Assembly: GCA_034770075.1 (NCBI GenBank)
Contig: CM068388.1
Location: forward strand, 17,231,206-17,295,205
DNA from: Aralia elata
Taxonomy: Eukaryota; Streptophyta; Magnoliopsida; Apiales; Araliaceae
Length of the DNA: 64,000 bases
Reading direction: 5' to 3'
Under the pieces are notes generated by a model. It worked only from the letters and a program-made list of their open reading frames with translations, ran no database searches and was not told where the DNA came from. Each line of letters opens with the position of its first letter. Positions within the stretch are counted from its first letter, which is position 1. Positions 22,300-33,979 of the stretch are shown here, one piece after another. A program made the translations under genes and the position numbers.

Positions 22300-23458
22300 G
22301 TCACACGGCAGTAACATAGATGAGAGAGAGAGAGAAATCTTGGCAGCAACATTAATTAATGGGTTTGTGTGCTGAAGGAGACATCTCGGTAGCGAAACAA
22401 GATGGGAGTTTTTGTTTGCCCGAAGGAATAAATTGAGATATACATTTGTTTGTGAATTTCCATCGCAGCTCCAATCAATTCAAACTTGAAGACTTTAATT
22501 AATTCGGAGGTTTTAGGCGGTGAAATTAATTAGATTTCTCAATCTAATTAAAGATAATTTGTACTATCTCAGTTAATTATGTAACTTCAAGTTTAGGGCG
22601 TAAAATAAGAAAGGTTTATTGTAAACACATTATTTTGATATAGTGAAGATTCGGAGTTTGACTTGTGATTTTTACCTCTTAGTTTTGGAGGGTTTTCCAC
22701 GTAAACTTGGTGTCTTGCTTGTGGAAATATTTGTTATTTTCGTTCTCATAATTGGTTTTGTTGATTTCCTATTTAATTGCAGAAAGAGGAAAAATTAATT
22801 ACTGGGATTCAGATTATTTTAGGCTTACTTTTCCCGACAATTCACACGCTCTTCCTGAGCTATGCAATACAAACGGGTCCCGCACTAGATGAAATCATAT
22901 GAACGTAAAAGGTTAATGCCAACATATTAATTTACATCAAGTTCACGTAATATAATATATTAAGTCAGGACATAAATGAATATATATTACATTCATGTGT
23001 AATATCTTAAAATAATAAATTTAATAAACACCCTCATTTTATTATAACAAAATACATACATTAATTCATTAATTTTAAGTAAGTGAATTAATTAACTCGT
23101 TTTATAAATCTAGTTCATAATAATTCTATTGTCATCCAAGGCTTTTTATTCAAATTATATTATTTCATAATATAATTTTAATTTATTCTCAATTAATTAA
23201 TATTAATTAATTAATTTTATCTATTTTCTTTAATGATTTAATTAACTATTAAATCTTATTTTTCCAATATATGTATATATTTCACAAACACACACACATA
23301 TATATATACACACATTTTATCCATTACACAAAATCACATACTTCACATTATATAAAACACATATATACATATATGTCCAAACCTACTTCGTCTCTTAATA
23401 AAAATTTTATTTATTAAATTTTTATTTGACTAATTCCCGAAATATCGGGGATATTACA

Positions 23459-23930
23459 CCTAAATCTTTGGAGTATGATGGCAGGAGGGATGCCAACGTA
23501 ATTGATAACTTCCTATGGCATATGGACCGTTACTTCACTATCCTAAACTATGCTATGGTGGCATAGAAAATGTGCATAGAGGGAGAAGGGGACATGCACC
23601 ATTGATTCTTAGGATACTCTCAAGGCTGAACTCGAGAAGCAATTCCCAATAATAATGGCGGCCGTGATGCCCCAAAGAAAATGAATGAGCTCAAACATGA
23701 TCGTTCCATCCAAGACTACATTAAGACTTTCCAACCTCGTGCTCTAAATAGCGAACGTGAGTGATGAGGATTTTCTCTTTAATTTTATGGATGGACTGAA
23801 ACCTTCGGCTGCCAAAGAGCTGAAATGCTATAAGGTGGAGGATATCGCTACCGTACTGACTACAGCAGAGACACTAGTGGAGTATCGCTCTAGTAAGTAG
23901 GGTGAAAGTTCTATGTACAAGTATTGAGCT
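23459..23930 (+). pseudogene. Gypsy gag remnant of element H, unit 2
   Basis: Uninterrupted version of the remnant split in unit 1. It runs from PKSLEYDGRRDANVIDNFLW through LKCYKVEDIATVL to a stop near 23928. In-frame stops and frameshifts are present. The G terminus ATATTACA and CCTAA precede it. Confidence 0.75.
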
Positions 23931-24749
23931 TAAAGGGAGCGGATATTACTATATATTTTGAAACTTTACAGTACAAAGTAAGTTTATGTTACATAGAAAC
24001 CTTTTATAGTTATAACGATGGTGATCCTTTCTCAAACATTTCTCTACATTGAAGCACCATTGGAGCATTACAATGACCTTACTTGTCTTGGTATATAGTA
24101 CTTTCTCAATAAATAAAGTGGTCCCACTATTAGTCATTGGAAAGCTGTGAAGCGTATAATAAGTTATCTTTGGGGTACTTCTTCACTTGTGGTCTCCTTA
24201 TTTAAGCTTCAAAATCTTTAATTTGATCTGCCTTCTCAGATGTGGATTGGGTTGGACGCCTTGATGGTCGACGCTCTACAATGGTTGCATATTTTTGGGA
24301 CCAAATTAACTATCCTAGCAATCAGAAAAACAAATTGCTTCTGGTGACATTATAGCACAAGGCTTGATTGATGTTTTAGAGTTTTTTGATGGTTTTTTAT
24401 GCATTAATTTATTCCATGAAAAAGGATAAAGGTGACTCTCTGAATCATTTGTTTCGCATTGTCGCTTCAATTGGGATTTATCCGACTAAGTATGTTTATA
24501 TTTGTCTCTCGACCTATGCAAAAGCCTTAAGCGTGAACGGAAGGAGTATTTATTTTAATTATTCTGTTACTTTGCAGTACAAAGTAACTTTGTTTTACAC
24601 ATAGAAACGAGCCTCACATAGTTCATCCAAACTATAGGTTTGAATGAAGTGAAGGCGTTTTTTAAACATATGTAAGTACTTAAAATAACACTGGATATAA
24701 AGGCACAATGCATGCCATCTCCCTCTAGCATCACCACCACGGCCACAGC
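23931..24749. repeat. Copia debris, unit 2
   Basis: Equivalent to 19816-20642. A dead RNase H fragment lies at 24132-24348. A 72-codon frame at 24386-24604 recurs in unit 3 but matches nothing I recognise and is not kept open in unit 1, so I do not call it a gene. Confidence 0.6.
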
Positions 24750-25115
24750 TCAGCAACTAACACCGTAGCAAAAACCCACCAGACAGCCGCAGCTGCCGCA
24801 GCAGTTCATTTGATCAAACATGCACCACGATCCGGCACTTAGGCAGCCTAGGTTGCCGTCCGGGAGGTATCCCTGCGGCAGAAAGATCCTTGACCGGAGC
24901 GTTTTCCTGTTTGAACTTACCCAACTGACGGTGTCAATAGCAACTGAATCTCCATTACCGCCGTTAGAGTGACTGACGGACTCCACAGCAATTAAATCTC
25001 CATTTCCACCGTCAGAGCTACCAGCCTCATCAGCTGCCAGAGCCAAGGGTGCGAAGGTCGATATCAGAACCACCACCATTGCCGCCACCACCAGAGCAAC
25101 CTTCTTGTTCTCCAT
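24750..25115 (-). CDS. Secreted eight-cysteine (knottin-like) peptide precursor, unit 2
   Basis: 121 residues, no intron visible. Residues 1-27 (MENKKVALVVAAMVVVLIST then FAPLALA) form a signal peptide, with likely cleavage before ADEAG. Residues about 28-88 are an acidic, Gly/Ser-rich propeptide containing an imperfect duplication, GGNGDLIAVESVS and GGNGDSVAIDTVS, then a basic stretch SSNRKTLRSR where processing could occur. The C-terminal about 32 residues hold eight cysteines spaced C-x6-C-x6-CC-x2-C-x-C-x4-C-x4-C, the CC pair and order fitting an inhibitor cystine knot. Such plant peptides are usually secreted and defensive (antimicrobial, anti-insect or protease-inhibiting); the actual target is unknown. 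It lies on the minus strand with a TATA box 53-64 nt upstream. Its sequence is free of the stops that fill its neighbours. Confidence 0.8.
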   Translation of the reverse strand: MENKKVALVVAAMVVVLISTFAPLALAADEAGSSDGGNGDLIAVESVSHSNGGNGDSVAIDTVSWVSSNRKTLRSRIFLPQGYLPDGNLGCLSAGSWCMFDQMNCCGSCGCLVGFCYGVSC

Positions 25116-25168
25116 TTCCTTTAGTTTTGAGTACTTTTTATTGTATATCAGATTATCCTCTAAGCAAT

Positions 25169-25179
25169 CCTTTTTATAG
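25169..25179 (-). promoter_or_regulatory. TATA box of the unit 2 peptide gene
   Basis: CTATAAAAAGG on the minus strand, about 54 nt before the ATG, which allows a leader of roughly 25-30 nt. The leader ends AACTAAAGGAAATGG, a good plant start context (A at -3, G at +4). Confidence 0.65.
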
Positions 25180-25643
25180 TGAACGAGCTGGGATTACAAT
25201 GTACATGTTTTTTTTTCGTTTTTTATTTTTCTTTTTTTTGTACTTTTGCCAGATATGAGTACTTCTTCTTACTGTACACGTGCTTTGTGTAGACCATGTT
25301 TTTTTCGTTTATTGATTTCTTCTCAAGTTACATAAAAAAATCAAGCAGGTTTAATTCAAATCTTAATGAATCTGTTAGATCAAATTGGTTTTCAAATCAC
25401 TTACGTTTAGTCACCTCAGCGGTAATCCAGGATTTGAATTCCGTACAGGCATAATTATTTTTTATAACTAATTCTTGAGTTTTATTATGTATTGCGATAA
25501 ATTTACGTTAAATTACTATTGTTTGAGAAACTTATCGATACATGAAATTGATATAAATTATAGAAGAACCCCACTTATGACGTGTCTCGTTAAAAAAATT
25601 GTCAATAATATTTATTAACGTAACTGATAATAAAAAATAACTT
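25180..25643. other. Upstream region of the unit 2 peptide gene
   Basis: Conserved non-coding region. It lacks about 30 bp around GTCCAATATTCAAAATAAGG that unit 1, 3 and 4 copies have (deletion after TACACGTG near 25280), so promoter differences between paralogs are possible. Confidence 0.5.
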
Positions 25644-27488
25644 AATATTTGTTATTGTCATCTTTTTATTAAAAAAAATGATTCAATCAGTTTATAATTC
25701 TTATCTGAATTATTGGGTGTTTAAGTCTCTCTCTTCCATGCAGAAAGTTGAAGAAATTCAGGAATATTCACCTTAACGAGGACTTATACTGCACTTAATT
25801 AAAGCTGCGAGGTGGGGCAGTTCATAAAGAAAATTTTCATGCTTTTCATCCGAATGCCAGTTAGATTTACTGATAAAGGACATAGACCCCATTATTGAAT
25901 AATAACAATTCATTAGCTCCGAACATAATTATTCTATTTTGTCTTTTCTTATTTTCTTATTGCCCACACACGATTTGTATTTCATCTTTAATTGGTTGGG
26001 CAATGAAGCAAACTCACGGGTGCAACTAGTTTTTGTTGGGTGTGGGTACTCACCCATAATATAGAATCCAAGATGGATGGAAAAGAATTGATTTTCTTTG
26101 TGAGCAAGTGAGTTTACTTGATATTAATCCAATTGATAATTGGATTGGTGGAAATTAATTAGCAATTCATGCAACGTGTTGTCTGATATATGAATCCTTG
26201 GTGGAAAAAGTTGATTACTTGAGAATTCATTAGTATATGAGTTCTAGATGGACTTGGAAAGGTGAATTACTAATGAAGTCAGTGAAAGACTTTCCTTTAG
26301 CAATTGTGTATGAATCACTAATTAATATATATATATATATGGGTCACACGGCAGTAACATAGATGAGAGAGAGAGAAATCTTGGCAGCAACATTAATTAA
26401 TGGGTTTGTGTGCTGAAGGAGACATCTCGGTAGCGAATCAAGATGGGAGTTTTTGTTTGGCCGAAGGAATAAATTGAGAGATACATTTGTTTGTGAATTT
26501 CCATCGCAGCTCCAATCAATTCAAACTTGAAGACTTTAATTAATTCGGAGATTGTAGGCGGTAAAATTAATTAGGTTTCTCAATCTAATTAAAGATAATT
26601 TGTACTATCTCAGTTAATTATGTAACTTCAAGTTTTATGGCGTAAAATAAGAAAGGTTTATTGTAAACACATTATTTTGATATAGTGAAAATTCGAAGTT
26701 TGACCTGTGGTTTTTACCTCTTAGTTTTGGAGGGTTTTCCACATAAACTTGGTGTCTTGCTTGTGGATATTTATTTGTTATTTTCGTTCTCATAATTGGT
26801 TTTGTTGATTTCCTATTTAATTCCAGAAAGAGGAAAAAGTAATTACTGAAATTAAGATTATTTTAGGCGTACTTTTCCCGACAGTTCACACGCTCTTCCT
26901 GAGCTATGCAATACAAACGGGTCCCACACTAGATGAAATCATATGAACCTAAAAGGTTAATGCCAACATATTAATTTACATCAACTTCACGTAATATAAT
27001 ATATTAAGTCAGCACATAAATGAATATATATTACATTCATGTGTAATATCTTAAAATAATAAATTTAATAAACTCCCTCATTTTATTATAACAAAATACA
27101 TACATTAATTCATTAATTTTAAATAAGTGAATTAATTAAGTCGTTTTATAAATCTAGTTCATAATAATTCTATTGTCATCCAAGGCTTATTATTCAAATT
27201 ATATTATTTCATAATATAATTTTAATTTATTCTCAATTAATTAATATTAATTAATTAATTTTATCTATTTTTTTTAATGATTTAATTAACTATTAAATCT
27301 TATTTTTCCAATATATGTATATATTTCACACACACACACACACATTTAATCCCTTACACAAAATCACATACTTCATATTATATAAAACACATATATACAT
27401 ATATGTCCAAACCTACTTCGTCTCTTAATAAAAATTTTATTTATTAAATTTTTATTTGACTAATTCCCGAAATATCGGGGATATTACA

Positions 27489-27950
27489 CCTAAATCTTTG
27501 GAGTATGATGGCAGGAGGGATGCCAACGTAATTGATAACTTCCTATGGCATATGGACTGTTACTTCACTATCCTAAACTATGCTATGGTGGCATAGAAAA
27601 TGTGCATAGAGGGAGAAGGGACATGCACCATTGATTCTTAGGATACTCTCAAGGCTGAACTCGAGAAGCAATTCCCAATAATAATGGCGGCCGTGATGTC
27701 CCAAAGAAAATGAAGGAGCTCAAACATGATCGTTCCATCCAAGACTACATTAAGACTTTCCAACCTCGTGCTCTAAATAGCGAACGTGAGTGATGAGGAT
27801 TTTCTCTTTAATTTTATGGATGGACAGAAACCTTAGGCTGCCCAAGAGCTGAAATGCTATAAGGTGGAGGATATCGCTACCGTACTGACTGCAGCAGAGA
27901 CACTAGTGGAGTATCGCTCTAGTAAGTAGGGTGAAAGTTCCATGTACAAG
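27489..27950 (+). pseudogene. Gypsy gag remnant of element H, unit 3
   Basis: Same remnant as in unit 2, with the G terminus ATATTACA ending at 27488. Stops and a one-base deletion near 27620 relative to unit 2 break the frame. Confidence 0.75.
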
Positions 27951-28772
27951 TATTGAGCTTAAAGGGAGCGGGTATTACTATATATTTTGATACTTTACAG
28001 TACAAAGTAAATTTATCTTACACAGAAACCTTTTATAGTTATAACGATGGTGATCCTTTCTCAAACATTTCTCTACATTGAAGCACCATTGGAGCATTAC
28101 AATGACCTTACTTGTCTTGGTATATATTACTTTCTCAATAAATAAAGTGGTCCCACTATTAGTCATTGGAAAGCTGTGAAGCGTATAATACGTTATCTTT
28201 GTGGTACTTCTTCAATTGTGGTCTCCTTATTTAAGCTTCAAAATCTTTAATTTGATCTGCCTTCTCAGATGTGGATTGGGTTGGACGCCTTGATGGTCGA
28301 CGCTCTACAATGGTTGCATATTTTTGGGACCAAATTAACTATCCTAGCAATCAGAAAAACAAATTGCTTCTGGTGACATTATAGCACAAGGCTTGATTGA
28401 TGTTTTAGAGTTTTTTGATGGTTTTTTATGCATTAATTTATTCCATGAAAAAGGATAAAGGTGAATCTCTGAATCATTTGTTTCGCATTGTCGCTTCAAT
28501 TGGGATTTATCCGACTAAGTATATTTATATTTGTCTCTCGACCTATGCAAAAGCCTTAAGCGTGAACGGAAGGAGTATTTATTTTAATTATTCTGTTACT
28601 TTGCAGTACAAAGTAACTTTGTTTTACACATAGAAACGAGCCTCACATAGTTCATCCAAACTATAGGTTTGAATGAAGTGAAGGCGTTTTAACATATGTA
28701 AGTACTTAAAATACACTGATAAAAGGCACAATGCATGCCATCTCCCTCAAGCATCACCACCACGGCCACAGC
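27951..28772. repeat. Copia debris, unit 3
   Basis: Direct repeats with the dyad TTACTTTG-N5-CAAAGTAA and a dead RNase H fragment at 28161-28378, as in the other units. No gene. Confidence 0.6.
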
Positions 28773-29138
28773 TCAGCAACTAACACCGTAGCAAAAACCC
28801 ACCAGACAGCCGCAGCTGCCGCAGCAGTTCATTTGATCAAACATGCACCACGATCCAGCACTTAGGCAGCCTAGGTTGCCGTCCGGGAGGTATCCCTGCG
28901 GCAGAAAGATCCTTGACCGGAGCGTTTTCCTGTTTGAACTTACCCAACTGACGGTGTCAACAGCAACTGAATCTCCATTACCGCCGTTAGAGCGACTGAC
29001 GGACTCCACAACAATTAAATCTCCATTTCCACCGTCAGAGCTACCAGCCTCATCAGCTGCCAGAGCCAAGGGTGCGAAGGTCGATATCAGAACCACCACC
29101 ATTGCCGCCACCACCAGAGCAACCTTCTTGTTCTCCAT
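28773..29138 (-). CDS. Secreted eight-cysteine (knottin-like) peptide precursor, unit 3
   Basis: 121 residues, intact. It differs from the unit 2 protein at three propeptide positions (Ala to Val, His to Arg, Ile to Val), plus one synonymous change; the C-terminal cysteine-rich domain is identical. Signal peptide, duplicated GGNGD motif and basic SSNRKTLRSR stretch are all kept. Nearly all differences are amino-acid changing and none touches a cysteine, so the sequence shows no strong constraint on the propeptide but does not contradict a functional mature peptide. Frames on the opposite strand at 28843-29202 and 29072-29329 are antisense shadows. Confidence 0.8.
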   Translation of the reverse strand: MENKKVALVVAAMVVVLISTFAPLALAADEAGSSDGGNGDLIVVESVSRSNGGNGDSVAVDTVSWVSSNRKTLRSRIFLPQGYLPDGNLGCLSAGSWCMFDQMNCCGSCGCLVGFCYGVSC

Positions 29139-29191
29139 TTCCTTTAGTTATGAGTACTTTTTATTGTATATCAGATTATCCTCTAAGCAAT

Positions 29192-29202
29192 CCTTTTTAT
29201 AG
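29192..29202 (-). promoter_or_regulatory. TATA box of the unit 3 peptide gene
   Basis: CTATAAAAAGG on the minus strand at the same distance from the ATG as in unit 2. Confidence 0.65.
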
Positions 29203-29690
29203 TGAACGAGCTGGGATTACAATGTACATGTTTTTTTTTTTCGTTTTTGTTTTTCCTTTTTTTTGTGCCTTTGCCAGATATGAGTACTTCTTCTTACTGT
29301 ACACGTGTCCAATATTCAAAATAAGGTAACTTTTTGTAGACCATGGTTTTTTCGTTTTTTGATTTCTTCTCAAGTTACATAAAAAAATCAAGTAGGTTTA
29401 ATTCAAATCTTAATGAATCTGTTAGATCAAATTGGTTTTCAAATCACTTACGTTTAGTCACCTCAGCGGTGATCCAGGATTTGAGTTCCGTACAGGCATA
29501 ATTATTTTTTATAAATAAATTTTGAGTTTTATTATGTATTGCGATAAATTTACGTTAAATTACTATTGCTTGCGAAACTTATCGATAAATGAAATTTGTA
29601 TAAATTATAAAAGAACCATACTTATTATATATCTCGCTAAATAAAATGTCACTAATATTTATCAACGTAACTGATAATAAAAAATAACGT
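29203..29690. other. Upstream region of the unit 3 peptide gene
   Basis: Non-coding, aligned with the other units, including the TACACGTGTCCAATATTC stretch near 29300. Confidence 0.5.
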
Positions 29691-30362
29691 AATATTTGTT
29701 ATTGTTATTGTCGTCTTTTTATAAATAAAAAAAAAATATGATTCAATCAGTTTATAATTCCATGTAGAAAGTTGAAGAAATTCAGGAATATTCCCCTTAA
29801 CGAGGACTTATACTGCACTTTAATTAAAGCTGCGAGGTGGGGCAGTTCATAAAGAAAATTTTCATGCTTTTCATCCGAATGCCAGTTAGATTTACTGATA
29901 AAGGACATAGACCCCATTATTGAATAATAACAATTCATTAGCTCCGAACATAATTATTCTATATAACTATTCTATTTTGTCTTTTCTTATTTTCTTATTG
30001 CCCACACACGATTTGTATGTCATCTTTAATTGGTTGGGCAATGAAGCAAACTCACGGGTGCAACAATATCATGTTGGGTGTGGGTCCTCACCCATAATAT
30101 AGAATCCAAGATAGATGGAAAAGAATTGATTTTCTTTGTGAGCAAGTGAGTTTACTTGATAATAATCCAATTGATAATTGGATTGGTGGAAATTAATTAG
30201 CAATTTATGCAACGTGTTGTCTGATATATGAATTTTTGGTGGAATTGGAAAGTTGATTACTTGAGAATTCATTAGTATATGAATTCTAGATGGACTTGGA
30301 AAGGTGAATTACTAATGAAGTCAGTTAAAGACTTTCCTTTAGCAATTGTGTATGGATCACTA

Positions 30363-30404
<42 letters not shown>

Positions 30405-31560
30405 GTCACATGGCAGTAACATAGACGAGAGAGAGAGAGAAATCTTGGCAGCAACATTAGTTAATGGGTTTGTGTGCTGAAGGAGACATCTCGGTAGCGA
30501 AACAAGACAGGAGTTTTTGTTTGCCCGAAGGAATAAATTGAGAGATACAGTTGTTTGTGAATTTCCATCGCAGCTCCGATCAATTGAAACTTAAACACTT
30601 TAATTAATTCAGAGGTTTTAGATGGTGAAATTAATTAAGTTTTTTAATCTAATTAAAGGTAATTTGTACTATCTCGGTTCAATATGGAACTTCATTATGT
30701 AATTTCAAGTTTTAGGGCGTAAAATAAGAGAAGATTATTGTAAGCCCATTATTTTGATATAGCGAAAATTCGGAGTTTGACCTGTGGTTTTATCTCTTAG
30801 TTTTGGAGGATTTTCTATGTAAATTTGGTGTCTTGCTTATGGATAGTTATTTGTTATTTTTGTTCTCATATTTGGTTTCGTTGATTTCTTATTTAATTGC
30901 AAAAAGACGAAAAAGTAATTATTGGATTAAAATTATTTTAGGCGTACTATTTTCGACAATTGACAGGCTTTTCGTGAGCTATGCAATACAAACGAGTCCC
31001 GCACTAGATGAAATCATATGAACCTAATAGGTTAATGCCAACATATTAATTTACATCGACTTCATGTAATATAATATATTAAGTCAGCACATAAATGAAT
31101 ATATATTACATTCATGTGTAATATCTTAAAATAATAAATTTAATAAGCTCCCTCATTTTATTATAACAAAATACATACATTAATTCATTAATTTTAAATA
31201 AGTGAATTAATTAACTCGTTTTATGAATCTAGTTCATAATAATTCTATTGTCATCCAAGGCTTAATATTCAAATTATATTATTTCATAATATAATTTTAA
31301 TTTATTCTCAATTAATTAATATTAATTAATTAATTTTATCTATTTTTTTAATGATTTAATTAACTATTAAATCTTATTTTCCCAATATATGTATATATTT
31401 CACATCTATATATACACATTTAATCTCTTACACAAAATCACATACTTCATATTATATAAAACACATATACATATATGTCCAAACGTACTTCATCACTTAA
31501 TAAAAATTTTATTTATTAAATTTTTATTTGACTAATTTCCGAAATATGCGGGATATTACA

Positions 31561-32028
31561 CCTAAATCTTTGGAGTATGATGGCAGGAGGGATGCCAACA
31601 TAATTGATAACTTCCTATGGCATATGGACCGTTACTTCACTATCCTAAACTATACTATGGTGACATAGAAAATGTGCGTAGAGGGAGAAGGGGACGTGCA
31701 CCATTGATTCTTAGGATACTCTCAAAGCTGAGCTCGAGAAGCAATTCCCAAGAATAATGGCGGCCGTGATGCCCCAAAGAAAATGACGGAGCTCAAACAT
31801 GATCGTTCCATCCAAGACTACATTTAGACTTTCCAACCTCGTGCTCTAAATAACGAACATGAGTGATGAGGATTTTCTCTTTAATTTTACAGATGGACTC
31901 AAACCTTAGGCTGCCCAAGAGCTGAAATGCTATAAAGTGGAAGATATCGCTATCGTACTGACTGCAGCAAAGACACTAGTGGAGTATCGCTCTAGTAAGA
32001 AGGGTGAAGGTTCCATGTACAAGTATTG
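31561..32028 (+). pseudogene. Gypsy gag remnant of element H, unit 4
   Basis: Same remnant as in units 1-3, broken by stops, ending just before the copia debris into which element E inserted. Confidence 0.75.
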
Positions 32029-32178
32029 AGCTTAAAGGGAGCGGGTATTATTATATATTTTGATACTTTACAGTACAAAGTAAGTTTATGTTACACACAG
32101 AAATCCTTTATAGTTATAAAGATGGTGATCCTTTCTCAAACATTTCTCTTCATCGAAGCATCATTGGAGCATTACAAT

Positions 32179-33979
32179 TGTTAGGTTTGTATAACGCGAA
32201 CATGCAATCAAATTACATTAATAAAGCGGAAGCGCGATAAAATCAGATTTTAAAATTTTATACAAACCATCACCATGATCTTTCTTTATGCACAATTATT
32301 AATTAAACGAAAGAGATGGAGAATAAGAATTATACCCTTGTAGAATTATAGCTTCCTCAGGTACAAGTTCACCTCCAATTCCTTCGCGTTCTCCTTGAAT
32401 TCCACCGACTAAATTCCTTCCTTTGATCAACGTTAGCCACCCAAGTGTTTGGCCTCTAGAGGTGATCCACCAAGGAATAATACTTGTTCAAGAAGATGGA
32501 TGTTGGCAAAACCCTAGTTTCTATCTCTATAGAAATTGTAAGTACTCTCTACAATTCTTATGTAAGAGTGTGTAACCCTAATCTATGATAAGACTTCTCT
32601 TATTTATAGATGTAGGAAAACCCTTCCCTAAACTATTTAGGATTAGGGTTTCTATTCTAATTAAACTCCTTTAATTAAATTAAACTCCTAATCCAATTAG
32701 GAATTCATGTGAGAGTACTTCTATTAATTAATTCTCAATCCCTATTAGGAAATTAAATAATAGTAATAGTAATAATAATAATAAGACTCCTGTTATTAAT
32801 TTATATTTAATATTTCTAAAATATTAAATAATAAATATTAAGCTATTTAATTTATTCTATCTCCATAGACTAAATTAAATACACTTAACTTATTATTACA
32901 ATTATGCCATTTACTTCTTAAATAAATATTTTCCTTTTGCGGTGTGACCCTTTAGGTTTCTCGCATATTAAACCGGTTATGAATAAATCAATTAGAACAA
33001 TTCTAATCTTATTTAAATAAATAAATTAAACTATTTAATTTATTTAAATAAATAATATTTATTCTACAATAAGGGTAAGCCCCCTTAGCGATCAACGACT
33101 TTCCAGATAATATAGATTTCAACATTAATCATAAAAGAACCTTTTAGTGCATAGTTACCGTACAATTCAATCCTTCTACCATACAATGTCCCAATTAAAT
33201 ATAAGACATGGATTTACTGTCAAGTCTTATTTTATTTAATTATATGTATTTCGATTCTCAAATGCACAACTCTGATAATGTAAATTAGAAACTCCTTTCT
33301 AATTTCATTCTGCTTTGGCCAAAGACTTCTGAGTCATCATTTATCGAATCACATAGGACATTCTCTCCTTTTACTAGAAGTGGTAGATTCTTTGTTGATC
33401 ATTCACCTATCTCCATGTACAACTTATTATACCCAATCATACCCTTTGATATACCTTAAAGGTCTTAAGGGACATGTCAAAGTATAACTCATCATACACA
33501 AGATACTATGAAGATCTCAAGTCCAAGGATCACTTGTACTACTATCACTAGAGGAATTTCTATTGACAGGCGAGTAAAACTCCATTAGGTATTCCTTAGC
33601 GAGCCACGTTCAGTGAACTTATTCTCTAATAAGCACCTACATACTTGCTTTAGTGTCTCCACACAAATGATTATGAGATCAATCATTCTCTTCATAAGAG
33701 CAAGCAACGTATATACTAATCTATCCGGAATCACTAATCCCCTTTTTAGTAATCCATCGATTAGGAATAATTTAAGTTTGTGAGCTATCTAGAATTTAGA
33801 TCTCATTAGCATGATCACCATCATGATTCTAAAAGCATTGCTCAAAACTATGGGTTTATCACATTTAATATAACAGCACTATGTAGATAATGTAAAATGC
33901 CTTTTAACAACCGAATAAGATTACAAAGTATATGCTACATCATATCAAATATGATTGGCTTGTGTGCATACTACTTTCA
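32179..33979 (-). repeat. Left (3') LTR of element E (1801 bp)
   Basis: Plus-strand TGTTAGGTTTG...ACTTTCA. It differs from the right LTR by three one-base insertions and about one substitution by eye. It is followed by ACAAT, which is a copy of the right-hand flank, so the LTR only looks like a solo LTR with perfect TSD. Confidence 0.9.

Larger units (their letters stand above)
21564..25643. repeat. Tandem unit 2 (4080 bp)
   Basis: Uninterrupted unit with the right half of G (to 23458), gag remnant, copia debris, peptide gene and upstream region. It contains a TA dinucleotide run at about 22264-22298. No transposon insertions relative to unit 3. Confidence 0.92.
25644..29690. repeat. Tandem unit 3 (4047 bp)
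   Basis: Uninterrupted unit, same order as unit 2. It provides the empty sites for the two copia elements of unit 4: GGAGCATTACAATGACC near 28090 and GAAGGCGTTTTAACATATG near 28680. Confidence 0.92.

Noticed and set aside
24386..24604. 72-codon frame recurring at 28415-28633 (and related 62-codon frames at 34356 and 43019)
   Set aside because: It recurs only because the units are duplicated; it is broken in unit 1, has no recognisable domain and lies in copia debris.
28843..29202. Plus-strand frames over the peptide genes (also 52863-53213, 25049-25258 and 20951-21160)
   Set aside because: Antisense shadows of the minus-strand peptide genes; low-complexity Pro/Ser translations without a promoter.
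32636..32660. Telomere-like AGGATTAGGGTTTC
   Set aside because: A single short match inside the E LTR, not a repeat array.
32179..33979. Solo LTR with perfect TSD ACAAT
   Set aside because: The ACAAT and the following 1.65 kb are a copy of the right-hand flank of the full element E, so this LTR belongs to E.
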